Assembly: GCF_014621695.1 (NCBI RefSeq) | Contig: NZ_CP061281.1 | Location: forward strand, 7,316,001 to 7,380,000 | From: Streptomyces xanthii | GTDB lineage: Bacteria > Actinomycetota > Actinomycetes > Streptomycetales > Streptomycetaceae | Direction: 5' to 3' | DNA length: 64,000 bases | Shown: one piece after another, positions 23,353 through 31,836 of the stretch | Position numbering within the stretch: the stretch's first letter is position 1 | Layout of the letters: each line of letters begins with the position of its first letter | The notes under the pieces: generated by a model | Database searches by the model: none | Told to the model about the DNA's origin: nothing | Seen by the model: only the letters and a program-made list of their open reading frames with translations | Program-made: the position numbers and the translations under genes

Positions 23353-24636
23353 TCACTGCGGCTCGGGCTGCGTGCGGCCGAACCGGCGGGTTCCGTCCCG
23401 CAGTTCGGTCGCCGTCACGGCCACCGCCGCGACCGCGCCCACGCAGAGCAGGCCGCCGCTGACCAGCGCCGCCGAACCAGAGAACGCGTGGGCGACGAGG
23501 CCGCCGCGCAGATTGCCGAGGTCCGGCCCGGCCTGCCCGACGATCTGCTCGGCGGCCCCGACCCGGCCCAGGAGTTCGCGTGGGGTGTGCGTCTGCAGGA
23601 CGGTCCCGCGCGAGACGACGGTCAGGGTGTCGGCGGCCCCCGCCACGGCCAGACACACGAGCCCGGCCCACGGTGCCGACACGAGGCCGAACACGGTCAA
23701 CGAGGCGCCCCAGCCCGCGGATCCGGCAAGCATCACCAGGCCGGGGCGGGGCAGCCGGGTGAACGTCCCCGAGAAGACGGACGCGGTGACCCCGCCGACG
23801 GCGATCGCCGTCAGGAACAGGCCGAGCGTGCCCGGATCGCCCCCGAAACGCTCGGAGTTGACGAGAGGGAAGAGGCTCACGGGCATCGACAGGACCGTCG
23901 TCGCCAGATCCGTGAGCAGCGCCCCGCGCACCGCGGGCGTCCGCGTCATGAACGCGAGCCCGTCCGCGACACCCCGTAGTCCAGGACGCGCGACCACGTC
24001 CCCCGGGCTCATCCGCGGCAGTCCGCGCGCGCCGAGCCACGCCGCGACGAACGTCGCGGCGTCGATCGCGTAACACGCCCCGACGCCCCACGCGCCGACG
24101 ATCAGTCCGCCCAGCGCGGGGCCGAGCAGCATCGCGCCCTGGAACGCGATCCGGCGCAGGGCCAGCCCCGCGGCCACCTGGTGCGCGGGCAGCAGATGCG
24201 GGACGAAGGCCCGCGAGGCCGGACCGCCGCCGGCCGCGCAGCAGGACTGCAGCGCGACGAGGACCAGCACCCCGGCGACGGGGGCCGGACCGAGGAAGCC
24301 CTGCGCGGCGAGCAGGACGGCGAACACCGTCTGCCCCGCGGTCGTGACCAGGTAGACGACGCGCCGGTCCACCCGGTCGACCAGCGATCCGGCGAACAGG
24401 CCGAGCGCGATGAGGGGGACCGCCTGGGCCAGCCCCACGGCCCCCGTCCACACCGTGCTCCCGGTCGAGCTCCACACCTGGAACATGACCGCGACCAGCG
24501 TCATCTGGCCGCCCAGCCCCGACAGGCTCTGACCGATCCACAGGCGCCGGAACGGCGCCGAAGTGCGCAGCGGCGACACGTCGATCAGCGAGCGGCCCAG
24601 TCCCCGGCGGCCTCGTCCCGTGCCGGTCAGTCCCAT
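23353..24636 (-). CDS. MFS transporter
   Basis: 427 aa with twelve predicted hydrophobic helices. It begins PFRRLWIGQSLSGLGGQMTLVAVMFQVW, a start common in MFS_3 drug/siderophore exporters, and contains SLVDRVDRRVVYLV, the motif-A-like loop. The start ATG lies 10 bases inside the end of the MarR gene, so the two are translationally coupled. The MarR protein with its strong palindrome probably controls exporter expression. Substrate unknown. Confidence 0.9.
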   Translation of the reverse strand: MGLTGTGRGRRGLGRSLIDVSPLRTSAPFRRLWIGQSLSGLGGQMTLVAVMFQVWSSTGSTVWTGAVGLAQAVPLIALGLFAGSLVDRVDRRVVYLVTTAGQTVFAVLLAAQGFLGPAPVAGVLVLVALQSCCAAGGGPASRAFVPHLLPAHQVAAGLALRRIAFQGAMLLGPALGGLIVGAWGVGACYAIDAATFVAAWLGARGLPRMSPGDVVARPGLRGVADGLAFMTRTPAVRGALLTDLATTVLSMPVSLFPLVNSERFGGDPGTLGLFLTAIAVGGVTASVFSGTFTRLPRPGLVMLAGSAGWGASLTVFGLVSAPWAGLVCLAVAGAADTLTVVSRGTVLQTHTPRELLGRVGAAEQIVGQAGPDLGNLRGGLVAHAFSGSAALVSGGLLCVGAVAAVAVTATELRDGTRRFGRTQPEPQ

Positions 24637-25163
24637 GCCGGGTCCTCCGCGAGCTTCGCGGCGATCCGGTCGTGGAAGCTGGTGCGGGCGAGCGCCGCCT
24701 CGATGTCCGTGACGACCCGCGACAGCGGATAGGGCAGCTCCGCCTCCAGCTCCGCGAGCGCGGCCTCGGTCGCCCGCCACTCCGCGGCGAGCCGCGCCAC
24801 GACCTCGTGCGCCCGCTCGGTGAGCTCGACTTTCCGGGTGCGGGCGTCGTCGCCGACGACGGTGCGCACCCATCCGGCCTTGCGCATCGCCGCGACCTTC
24901 TGGCTCAGCGCCGAATGGGTGCGCTCCACCGAGTCGGCCAGCTCGGCGATGGTCATGGGGCCGCGCGCGTGCAGCCGCAGCAGCTCCATGACCCAGGTCG
25001 GCTTGAGCCCCTCGATGCGCCGGTCGGCGTAGACGCGACCGATGTCGGCGTCCATGGAGGCCTGCAGCTGCCACAGGGGCCGCCACAGGCTCCGCTCGGT
25101 CGGGTCGTCGGGAAGGTCCGGCTGGGGTGTCCGTGCGTGCGAGTCGGCCATGCCCGGCATCAT
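24627..25163 (-). CDS. MarR-family transcriptional regulator
   Basis: 178 aa from the ATG at 25161-25163; ATGs at 25160 and 25151 are alternatives. The winged helix is LHARGPMTIAELADSVERTHSALSQKVAAMRKAGWVRTVVGDDARTRKVELT (about 65-115), with the D-x-R wing. No cysteine sits in the dimer helices, so ligand rather than thiol sensing is likely. The start overlaps a 28-bp perfect palindrome, which implies autoregulation of this regulator and the downstream exporter. Confidence 0.9.
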   Translation of the reverse strand: MMPGMADSHARTPQPDLPDDPTERSLWRPLWQLQASMDADIGRVYADRRIEGLKPTWVMELLRLHARGPMTIAELADSVERTHSALSQKVAAMRKAGWVRTVVGDDARTRKVELTERAHEVVARLAAEWRATEAALAELEAELPYPLSRVVTDIEAALARTSFHDRIAAKLAEDPAWD

Positions 25164-25189
25164 AACAGCACTTATATAAGTGCTGTTAT
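25162..25189. promoter_or_regulatory. 28-bp perfect palindrome, MarR operator
   Basis: The left half is ATAACAGCACTTAT and the right half is its exact reverse complement, with the centre between 25175 and 25176. It is A+T-rich in a very G+C-rich region, contains TATATA-type -10 sequences on the MarR strand, and overlaps the first MarR ATG. A dimeric MarR bound here would block the promoter. Confidence 0.85.
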
Positions 25190-25229
25190 ATATGCGACGA
25201 ACGAGTTCTCCAGGGGGCTTCGTGCCGGC

Positions 25230-25925
25230 TCAGCCCAGCAGCTTGAGGAGTTCGATGGCGACCGGCTCGGCGGAGGCCGGGTTCTGGCCCGTGACGAGGC
25301 GGCCGTCGACGACCACCTTCGCCGCCCACGGCTCGCCCTCCTGCACGTTCACTCCGGCCTCGGTGAGGCGGTCCTGGAGCAGCCACTCGGCCTGGGCCGC
25401 GAGACCCGCCTGCTCCTCCTCCGTGTTCGTGAACGCGGTCACCATGTGCCCCGCGAAGGCGTTCGTGCCGTCCTCCCGGGTCGCCGCGAGCAGGGCCGCC
25501 GGTCCGTGGCAGACCACGCCGAGCGGCTTGCCGGAGTCCAGCGCGCGGATGAGCAGCCGCCCGGAGTCCGCGTCGACGGCCAGATCCTCCATCGGCCCGT
25601 GGCCGCCGGGGTAGAACACGGCGCCGTAGTCGGCGAGGTCCACGTCCGTCAGGGCGATCGGGTGCCGGAGTTCGGTCATCGAGTCGAGGGTGGCGGCCAC
25701 GCGGTCGGCGTTCTCCTGCCCGTCGTTGAACTCGGGCGCCAGGCTGCCGCGGTCGACCGGCGGCACGACCCCGCCCGGCGTGGCGACGACGATCTCGTGC
25801 CCGGCCGCCTTGAACGCCTCGTACGGCGCGACGGCCTCCTCCGCCCAGAATCCCGTGGGGTGCCGCGTGCCGTCGGCCAGGGTCCAGTGGTCGGCGCCGG
25901 TCATCACGAAAAGGATCTTCGACAT
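25230..25925 (-). CDS. DJ-1/PfpI family glutamine-amidotransferase-like protein
   Basis: 231 aa. The nucleophile elbow GVVCHGPAALLAA and the upstream YGAVFYPGGHGPMEDLA are the hallmark of class-I GATase-like DJ-1/Hsp31 proteins. The DGTRHPTGFWAEE segment near the N-terminus (about residues 17-29) matches Hsp31-type chaperone/glyoxalase III members. These detoxify methylglyoxal or repair glycated proteins. The Shine-Dalgarno GGAGAG precedes the ATG. It lies behind the MarR/MFS pair on the same strand but 3' of neither. Confidence 0.9.
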   Translation of the reverse strand: MSKILFVMTGADHWTLADGTRHPTGFWAEEAVAPYEAFKAAGHEIVVATPGGVVPPVDRGSLAPEFNDGQENADRVAATLDSMTELRHPIALTDVDLADYGAVFYPGGHGPMEDLAVDADSGRLLIRALDSGKPLGVVCHGPAALLAATREDGTNAFAGHMVTAFTNTEEEQAGLAAQAEWLLQDRLTEAGVNVQEGEPWAAKVVVDGRLVTGQNPASAEPVAIELLKLLG

Positions 25926-26100
25926 GGGTGCTCTCCTCCGAGGCGGCGATGTGCCTTCGACGGTAGGCCCGCAGGCCTCCGCCCACCAATGGCGGCGCGG
26001 GCCGGTGGGCTGTCCGGGGCCCGTGAGGGAGAGGGGGAGTAGGGGGGTGAGCAATAGGGGACTAGAGGAGTAATCAATTAGTTGAGTAAGGTGTGGGTTC

Positions 26101-26886
26101 ATGACCACGTACCTGCGCTACGTCGCGATCGGCGACTCCCAGACGGAAGGGCTCGGGGACGGTGACGAGGCCTCCGGGTACCGGGGCTGGGCCGACCGGC
26201 TCGCCGAACAACTGGCGGACGCCGAGCCGGAGTTCACCTACGCCAACCTCGCCGTGCGCGGCCTGCAGGCGGCCCGGATCCGGGCCGGGCAGCTCGGCCC
26301 GGCCCTCGCGCTGCGGCCCGACCTCGTGTCGGTGATGGCCGGCATGAACGACGTGGTCCGGCCGGGCTTCCGGCCCGAACCCGTCGCGGCGGAGGTCGAG
26401 GCCATGTTCGCGGAGCTCACGGACGCGGGCGCGCACGTCCTCACGTTCACGTTCCCGGACCTCACCCGTCTGACGCCGGCGCTCTCGGCGCTGCGCCCGC
26501 GCCTGACCGACTTCAACGGGCGCCTTCGCGAGGCGGCCGCGCGGCACGGCGTCACCGTCGTCGACGCCTCCGGGTCTCCCGTGGCCGTCGACCCGCGGAT
26601 GTGGAGCGCCGACCGGCTGCACGCCTCCCCGGCCGGTCACGCGCGGATCGCCCGCGCCGCGGCGGAGGCGCTCGGGCTGCCGAGCAGCGACGCGTCCTGG
26701 CGGGACCCGCTGCCACCGATGCCGCCGTTGCCCGCCTGGCGCCGCACCGCACTGGATCTCGCCTGGGCGGGATCCTTCCTCGGGCCCTGGGCCTGGCGCC
26801 GCGTCACCGGACGCTCCTCCGGCGACGGCCGCCACGCCAAGCGGCCCGAGCCCGCACCGGTCCGCGCGTTGCCCGCGGGGCGGTGA
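26101..26886 (+). CDS. SGNH/GDSL-type hydrolase
   Basis: 261 aa. Block I is VAIGDSQTEGLGD (the Ser-containing GDS motif), block III is VMAGMNDVV (G-x-N-D), and the C-terminal DRLHASPAGHARIA holds the catalytic Asp/His of block V. These are cytosolic or secreted esterases/lipases; no signal peptide is seen. The C-terminus has a Pro/Arg-rich tail. The spacer upstream is A+T-rich with TAATCAATTAGTTGAG close to the start, a likely promoter region. Confidence 0.9.
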   Translation: MTTYLRYVAIGDSQTEGLGDGDEASGYRGWADRLAEQLADAEPEFTYANLAVRGLQAARIRAGQLGPALALRPDLVSVMAGMNDVVRPGFRPEPVAAEVEAMFAELTDAGAHVLTFTFPDLTRLTPALSALRPRLTDFNGRLREAAARHGVTVVDASGSPVAVDPRMWSADRLHASPAGHARIARAAAEALGLPSSDASWRDPLPPMPPLPAWRRTALDLAWAGSFLGPWAWRRVTGRSSGDGRHAKRPEPAPVRALPAGR

Positions 26887-26917
26887 CGGGCCCGGGGGCA
26901 CCTTCAGCGGGGCGGAC

Positions 26918-27820
26918 TCAGGGGACCAGGACGAGACGGCCCGGCAGGCCGCCCTCCGCCAGACGCGTGTGCGCCTCGGCGACCTCGTCGAGCGGGTAGG
27001 TGCGGGCGACGCGCGGCAGCAGCACGCCCTCGTCGGTGAGCCGGGCCAGCTCGGCCAGGAGCGGGCCGTCGGCCTCGACGCTGAGCGCCTGGACGACGAC
27101 GCCGCGCTCGGCCGCGGGCTCCTGCCCCGGCCACAGGCCCATGTACGCCCCACCGTCGCGGACCGCCTTCAGCGCATCGGCGCCCAGCCCGGCCGCGTCG
27201 AGCACGCCGTCGAAGGCGCCGGCGCCGGGCTCCGTGCCGCGCGGCAGGAAGTGCGCGGCACCGCGCGAGCGCAGGAAGTCCTCCGCGTGGTCCGGGCCGA
27301 GCGCCGTGACCTCCAGGCCGCGGTGCGCGGCCAGCTCCACGGCGTGCGCGCCGACGCCGCCGCCCGCGCCCGTGATCAGCAGCCGCTGCCCGGGCCGCAG
27401 ACCGAGCCGGTCCAGGGACTGGGCGGCGGTCAGGGTGTTCAGCGGCAGCGTCGCCGCGTGTGTGGCGTCCACGCTCTTCGGCGCACGGGCCACCGCCCCG
27501 GCGTCCAGCACGACCTGCTCGGCGTGCGTGCCCAGTTCCTTGTGGTGCCCCGTGAACAGGGCGAACACCGGGTCGCCGACCGCGAAGGGCGCGCCCTCGC
27601 CGACGGCGCCGACCGTCCCCGCGACGTCCCAGCCCAGGCCGGTCAGGTCGCCCCGGGCGCCGAAGACACCCGCGCGGGTGGCGGCGTCCACCGGGTTCAG
27701 CGCGGCGGCGGCCACCTGGATCCGTACCTGGCCGGGGCCCGGCGCGGGCACCGCGGTCTCGACGATCTCGATGGCTTCCGGTCCGCCGAAACGGGACACG
27801 ACTGCGGCACGCATGGTCAC
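26918..27820 (-). CDS. Zinc-independent MDR-family NADP-dependent oxidoreductase (quinone oxidoreductase-like)
   Basis: 300 aa. The GroES-like start MRAAVVSRFGGPEAIEIVE and the NADPH motif ITGAGGGVGAHAVELAAHRG place it in the QOR branch of the medium-chain dehydrogenase superfamily. The structural-zinc cysteines are missing, as in quinone reductases. GTG start after GGAGGAG; an ATG two codons later is possible. It is divergent from an HxlR regulator with paired direct repeats between, a common redox/electrophile-response arrangement. Confidence 0.9.
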   Translation of the reverse strand: MTMRAAVVSRFGGPEAIEIVETAVPAPGPGQVRIQVAAAALNPVDAATRAGVFGARGDLTGLGWDVAGTVGAVGEGAPFAVGDPVFALFTGHHKELGTHAEQVVLDAGAVARAPKSVDATHAATLPLNTLTAAQSLDRLGLRPGQRLLITGAGGGVGAHAVELAAHRGLEVTALGPDHAEDFLRSRGAAHFLPRGTEPGAGAFDGVLDAAGLGADALKAVRDGGAYMGLWPGQEPAAERGVVVQALSVEADGPLLAELARLTDEGVLLPRVARTYPLDEVAEAHTRLAEGGLPGRLVLVP

Positions 27821-27911
27821 GGGGTCTCCTCCTGTGGCTGGGGTCGCTCAGCGGAGTGTGCGCAGGTCCGGTTCCGCCCGGTGAAGCGCCTCTGATCTGG
27901 ATTCATACCGC

Positions 27912-27934
27912 TGGTGCGTAACCCCATGGTGCGT
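27912..27934. promoter_or_regulatory. Direct repeats TGGTGCGT in the MDR/HxlR spacer
   Basis: TGGTGCGT occurs at 27912-27919 and 27927-27934 (15-bp period), flanked by CATAC on the left (27904-27908) and GTATG on the right. This is the only repeated structure between the two divergent starts and is a candidate HxlR binding region. Confidence 0.45.
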
Positions 27935-28001
27935 CAGTATGGAGAGGCGTACAAAAGGCACACGCGTGTGCGGAACGATGACCAGGAAGGACGGGCGCGA
28001 C

Positions 28002-28412
28002 ATGGAAAACCGGCACCCCGCGCGGCCCGCCGCGCCGACGGGACCGTGCGCCGCGTGGCCCGCCGAGAAGGGCGAGACGATCCGGCAGATCGTCGAGCGC
28101 GCCGGCGACAAGTGGACCGTACTCGTGGTGAGCGCCCTCCACGCGGGCCCGCTGCGCTACACGGATCTGCAGCGCTCCGTCCCCGGCATCTCCCAGCGCA
28201 TGCTGACGCACACCCTGCGCCAGCTCCGCCGCGACGGCCTGGTCACCAGGACCGCCTACGCGGAGGTGCCGCCCCGCGTCGAGTACGAACTGACCCCGCT
28301 CGGCGCCTCCCTCATCGCCGCCGTCACGGCGCTCATCGACTGGGCGGGCACCCACCACGACGAGATCCACGCGCACTGCGCCCGCTTCGACGACGCGGAG
28401 CCCGCTTCCTGA
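28002..28412 (+). CDS. HxlR-family winged-helix regulator
   Basis: 136 aa from the ATG at 28002, which has AGGAAGGA about 10 bases upstream; an in-frame ATG at 27978 lacks one. The HxlR core reads IRQIVERAGDKWTVLVVSALHAGPLRYTDLQRSVPGISQRMLTHTLRQLRRDGLVTR. A single Cys near the N-terminus (residue 16) is where thiol-sensing HxlR proteins such as YodB carry their redox cysteine; a second lies near the C-terminus (HAHCARF). Probable repressor of the divergent oxidoreductase. Confidence 0.9.
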   Translation: MENRHPARPAAPTGPCAAWPAEKGETIRQIVERAGDKWTVLVVSALHAGPLRYTDLQRSVPGISQRMLTHTLRQLRRDGLVTRTAYAEVPPRVEYELTPLGASLIAAVTALIDWAGTHHDEIHAHCARFDDAEPAS

Positions 28413-28419
28413 CGCACCG

Positions 28420-28716
28420 TCAAGAAGCCTGGGTCCGGGGGCGGAAGGCCGGGCACGCGCACACCGGAGGCTTCGACCACGTCCACGGGCCGCTGCCGTA
28501 ACTGTCGTTGCCCTCGCGAGGGTCACCGTCCTCGTGGACGCAGCGACCGGAAGCCTTCCAGTGCTCGGAGCGCCCGTGCAGGCAGCCGCCGCACAGGGGA
28601 TCCGGCGGACGGGGCGGCGGCAGGATCGAGCCGCTCCGCAGAATCAGCGCACAGGCCGTCAGACCCGCGAGGACGACCACGAGCCCGGCCAGACCGACGA
28701 TGTGTTCCCCGCTCAT
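28420..28716 (-). CDS. Small membrane-anchored Cys-rich protein
   Basis: 98 aa. An N-terminal transmembrane helix (HIVGLAGLVVVLAGLTACALIL) is followed by a short domain with CGGC, a later single Cys (RCVHED) and CAC, i.e. C-x2-C ... C ... C-x-C spacing that could bind metal. Codon use is normal for the genome. The Pro-rich stretch PPPRPPDPLCGGC precedes the first cysteines. Unrecognised family. It is convergent with the HxlR gene and its terminus is only 7 bp away. Confidence 0.6.
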   Translation of the reverse strand: MSGEHIVGLAGLVVVLAGLTACALILRSGSILPPPRPPDPLCGGCLHGRSEHWKASGRCVHEDGDPREGNDSYGSGPWTWSKPPVCACPAFRPRTQAS

Positions 28717-28865
28717 GGACCCAACGTAGGAGCCGCGCGGGACCGGGGCGAGCGAATTGCGGGAGGGGCGCCGTCGAACGGCACTGACCTGCTGCGATAA
28801 CGTCCACCCTCCCGTGAGTTCCCCCACGAGCCGTACCGCGGGCCCCCACGAGCGAGAGGCAGGAC

Positions 28866-29348
28866 ATGAAGGATCAGCGGCGCGGGCGCGGCGCGGGTTG
28901 GTGGATCACCTTCGGGGCGATCGCGTTCGGAGCGCTCTTCCTCGTCATCGGACTCGTCATGGGCGGTGTCTCGCTCTCGTACGTGACCTCGGCCGAGCAG
29001 GCCCGGGGCACCGTGGTCTCCCTGGAGTGGAGCGCCGGGAGCGGCGGCTACTCGGGCAGGAGCCGCTCCCGCAGCGGTCCCACGGCGCACCCGGTGGTCG
29101 AGTTCACCACGCGGGAAGGCCGGGCGACCACGTTCCGCAGCTCCATGGGTTCGAACCCGCCCGCCTACGACCTGGGGGAGCGGGTCGACGTGCTGTACCG
29201 CGCCGACTCGCCGCAGGACGCGAAGATCGACGGGTTCGTCTCGCTGTGGCTGCTGCCCCTCATCTTCACCGGCGTCGGTCTGCTCATCGGCGGGATCGCG
29301 ACGACGGTGGCGGTGCTGGTCCGCCGCAACCGGCGCGCCGCAGCCTGA
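28866..29348 (+). CDS. DUF3592-type membrane protein
   Basis: 160 aa. Two hydrophobic segments, WWITFGAIAFGALFLVIGLVMG near the start and WLLPLIFTGVGLLIGGIATTVAVLV near the end, enclose a soluble domain. That domain has G-T-V-V-S-L-E-W and HPVVEFTTREGR ... YDLGERVDVLYRADSPQDAKID, typical of DUF3592. The function of the family is unknown. AGGCAGG precedes the ATG. Confidence 0.8.
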   Translation: MKDQRRGRGAGWWITFGAIAFGALFLVIGLVMGGVSLSYVTSAEQARGTVVSLEWSAGSGGYSGRSRSRSGPTAHPVVEFTTREGRATTFRSSMGSNPPAYDLGERVDVLYRADSPQDAKIDGFVSLWLLPLIFTGVGLLIGGIATTVAVLVRRNRRAAA

Positions 29349-29390
29349 CAAGGCGTCACCACTCTTCCCCGCGGCGCGGGTTGCGTGCCT

Positions 29391-30551
29391 TCAGCTCGTC
29401 CTGAGCGCGGTGTTCAGCCGGGCGGCCTGGCGGGTCAGATAGTCGCGCTCCGCGAGGTTCGACGCGGCGTGCGCCGCCTCCGCGTACAAGCGCGCCGCCG
29501 TGCCCGGATCGCCGTCCTTCTCGTGCAGGTACGCCGCGACGGCGGTGCGCCGGGGCAGGGCGGGATCGAGTTCGGCGAGCGCGGCCAGGCCCGCGCGGGG
29601 CCCGTCCGCCTCGCCCACCGCGACCGCGCGGTTGAGGCGGGCCACCGGGCTGCCGGTCAGCCGCACCAGCTCGTCGTACCACTCGACGATCTGCACCCAG
29701 TCCGTCTCCTCCGCCGTCTGCGCGTCCGCGTGCAGCGCCGCGACGGCCGCCTGGGCCTGGAACTCGCCGAGCCGGTCCCGGGCCAGCGCCGACTGCAGGA
29801 TCGTGATGCCCTCGGCGATCGCCGTCGTGTCCCAGCGCGTGCGGTCCTGCTCGGCGAGCGGGATCAGGGCGCCGTCCGCAGCGGTGCGGGCGGCGCGCCG
29901 CGCGTGGTGCAGCAGCATCAGTGCCAGCAGCCCCGACACCTCGGGGTGGTCGACCACCGCCGCGAGCTGACGGGTGAGCCGGATCGCCTCGGCCGCGAGG
30001 TCGACATCGCCCGAGTACCCCTCGTTGAAAACGAGATACAGGACCCGCAGCACGGTCGCCACGTCCCCGGGCCGGTCCAGGCGTTCCTTCGACACCGTCC
30101 GCTTGGCACGGCTGATGCGCTGCGCCATGGTCGCCTCGGGGACCAGGTAGGCCTCGCTGATCTGCCGGGTCGTGAGCCCGCCGACGGCCCGCAGGGTGAG
30201 TGCCACCGCCGACGCCGGCGTCAGCGAGGGGTGCGCGCACAGGAAGTACAGCTGAAGCGTGTCGTCCGTGCTCGGGGCCGGTCCCGGCGGCGGCTCCTCC
30301 TCCACCCGGTCCTCGCGCCGCCGCCGTGCCGCCTCGGACCGTGTCGCGTCGAGGAACTTCCGCCAGGCCGCCGTGACCAGCCAGCCCTTCGGATCGCGCG
30401 GCGGGTCCGCGGGCCAGACCCGCAACGCCTCGACCAGCGCGTCCTGCACGGCGTCCTCGGCCGCCGCGAAGTCTGCTCCGCGGCGGACGAGGACCCCGAG
30501 GACCTCGGGGGTGAGGCTGCGCAGCAGGCGCTCGTCCATCGAGGACGTCAC
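29391..30551 (-). CDS. ECF42-type RNA polymerase sigma factor
   Basis: 386 aa from the GTG at 30549-30551, which overlaps the DGPF-gene stop as GTGA; an ATG at 30539 is an alternative start. Sigma-2 (AAAEDAVQDALVEALRVWP, KGWLVTAAWRKFLDATR) and sigma-4 (ISEAYLVPEATMAQRISRAKRTV) are followed by a long DUF6596-like helical extension (VLYLVFNEGYSG onward), the hallmark of ECF42. The extension replaces an anti-sigma factor. It is coupled to the DGPF gene, and its own kind of promoter lies upstream of that gene. Confidence 0.93.
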   Translation of the reverse strand: MTSSMDERLLRSLTPEVLGVLVRRGADFAAAEDAVQDALVEALRVWPADPPRDPKGWLVTAAWRKFLDATRSEAARRRREDRVEEEPPPGPAPSTDDTLQLYFLCAHPSLTPASAVALTLRAVGGLTTRQISEAYLVPEATMAQRISRAKRTVSKERLDRPGDVATVLRVLYLVFNEGYSGDVDLAAEAIRLTRQLAAVVDHPEVSGLLALMLLHHARRAARTAADGALIPLAEQDRTRWDTTAIAEGITILQSALARDRLGEFQAQAAVAALHADAQTAEETDWVQIVEWYDELVRLTGSPVARLNRAVAVGEADGPRAGLAALAELDPALPRRTAVAAYLHEKDGDPGTAARLYAEAAHAASNLAERDYLTRQAARLNTALRTS

Positions 30552-30964
30552 CCGTGGCACGCGTCGGCGTCGGGCGCGGAGGTCAGGAACGGACGCACCT
30601 CCAGCCACTCGTGGATCGGCTTGCCGCCGGCGCCCGGCGCGGCGGACAGCTCCCCGGCCAGCTCGACGGCGCGCTCGTAGCTGTCCACGTCGATGACCAT
30701 CCAGCCGGCGATGAGGTCCTTCGTCTCCGCGAAGGGACCGTCGGTGACCGGCGGCCGGCCCTCTCCGTCGTACCGGACCCAGGCGCCCTCCGGCGCGAGC
30801 GCCTGCCCGTCGACGAACTCCCCGGTCTTCTCCAGCCGGTCCGCGAAGTCCCGCATGAACTGGATGTGCGCCGAGATCTCCTCAGGCGTCCACTGGTCCA
30901 TGCAGACGTCGTTGAGCGGGGCCGGGGCGCCGCGGTAGTGCTTCAGAAGCAGGTATTTGGCCAT
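30548..30964 (-). CDS. YCII/DGPF-domain protein, ECF42 partner
   Basis: 138 aa, starting MAKYLLLKHYRG. The DGPF signature is present as VTDGPFAETKDLIAGW, with the YciI-type W-x-x-E and I-H-E-W elements nearby. DGPF genes are almost always next to ECF42 sigma genes and are members of the sigma regulon. GAGGAGAAG precedes the ATG. The stop overlaps the sigma start by GTGA. The biochemical role is unproven. Confidence 0.9.
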   Translation of the reverse strand: MAKYLLLKHYRGAPAPLNDVCMDQWTPEEISAHIQFMRDFADRLEKTGEFVDGQALAPEGAWVRYDGEGRPPVTDGPFAETKDLIAGWMVIDVDSYERAVELAGELSAAPGAGGKPIHEWLEVRPFLTSAPDADACHG

Positions 30965-31014
30965 GGTCTTCTCCTCGGTTCCGGTGCGGCCATTGTGGCC
31001 GCCTGCACCCCTGG

Positions 31015-31041
31015 GACGGAGCAGCCCACGGCGTCTCGACA
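31015..31041 (-). promoter_or_regulatory. ECF42-type promoter, TGTCGA-N17-CGTC
   Basis: On the reverse strand TGTCGA (31036-31041) is separated by 17 bases from CGTC (31015-31018). This matches the -35 TGTCGA / -10 CGTC motif reported for ECF42 sigma factors in Streptomyces. It sits about 50 bp before the DGPF ATG, so the sigma factor probably activates its own operon. Confidence 0.8.
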
Positions 31042-31114
31042 TCACCGGCGGACTTTTTCGAAGATTTTTTCCGGGGCGTTCCCAGAGGCGTTCTCGGGGG
31101 CCGTTCTCGCGGGG

Positions 31115-31510
31115 CTAAGGCTTCGGCTCGGTCGCGATCTGGACCAGGTTGCCGCAGGTGTCGTCGAGGACGGCCATGGTGATCGGACCCATCTCCAGGG
31201 GTTCCTGCGTGAAGTGCACGCCGAGGGCCCGCAGCCGCTCGTACTCCGCGTGGACGTCGTCGACGGCGAACTGGACGAGCGGGATGCCGTCCTTCACCAG
31301 GGCGTCGCGGTACGGCTTCACGGCCGGGTGCCCGGCGGGCTCCAGCAGCAGCTCCGTGCCGCCCGGCTCCTCGGCGGAGACGACCGTCAGCCAGCGGTCC
31401 GTCTCGCCGACGGGCACGTCGTGCTTCTTCACGAAGCCGAGGACCTCGGTGTAGAAGTGCTCGGCCTTGGCCTGGTCGTCGACGAACACGCTGGTCAGGT
31501 GGATCTTCAT
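31115..31510 (-). CDS. VOC-family (glyoxalase/bleomycin-resistance-like) protein
   Basis: 131 aa with two beta-alpha-beta-beta-beta halves. It begins MKIHLTSVFVDDQAKAEHFYTEVLGF and ends LGVHFTQEPLEMGPITMAVLDDTCGNLVQI. Candidate metal ligands are the early His, the Glu in GGTELLLEP and an acidic residue near the end. ATG overlaps the ArsR stop by 4 bases. In this pairing (ArsR plus VOC) the enzyme is often described as a small-molecule-modifying or ligand-binding partner. Confidence 0.88.
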   Translation of the reverse strand: MKIHLTSVFVDDQAKAEHFYTEVLGFVKKHDVPVGETDRWLTVVSAEEPGGTELLLEPAGHPAVKPYRDALVKDGIPLVQFAVDDVHAEYERLRALGVHFTQEPLEMGPITMAVLDDTCGNLVQIATEPKP

Positions 31511-31836
31511 GAGCTGCTCTCCTCCGGGGTGGGTCCCGTCCGGGACGAGGTGGTCGGCACGGGCCACCGCTGGGTGATCTGCCGCAGCGGCGCCGTGTCC
31601 AGGTCGTGGTACTTGTAGCGGCCCTCGCGCCGCGTCCTGACGAGTCCGGCCGACTCCAGCACCGCCAGGTGCTGGGAGACCGCCTGCCGCGACAGGCCGA
31701 GCCCGTGCTTCATGCTCAGCCGCGCGCATATCTCGAACAGGGTCTGCCCCGACCGCTCGGTGAGCTCGTCGAGGATCGTGCGCCGCGTGGAGTCGGCGAG
31801 GGCTTTGAACAGGTCGTCGGCCACGCGACCCAGCAT
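31507..31836 (-). CDS. ArsR-family winged-helix regulator
   Basis: 109 aa from the ATG at 31834-31836. The wHTH reads LFKALADSTRRTILDELTERSGQTLFEICARL ... LSRQAVSQHLAVLESAGLVRTRREGRYKYHDL. There is no metal-binding Cys box in the recognition helix, so it belongs to the SdpR/autorepressor-like branch rather than to ArsR/SmtB metal sensors. A 24-bp inverted repeat overlaps its start codon. It is co-transcribed with the VOC gene. Confidence 0.9.
   Translation of the reverse strand: MLGRVADDLFKALADSTRRTILDELTERSGQTLFEICARLSMKHGLGLSRQAVSQHLAVLESAGLVRTRREGRYKYHDLDTAPLRQITQRWPVPTTSSRTGPTPEESSS

Noticed and set aside
28736..28865. Short frames between the small membrane protein and DUF3592 gene
   Set aside because: No start with an RBS or conserved motif; they are frame shadows in a promoter region.
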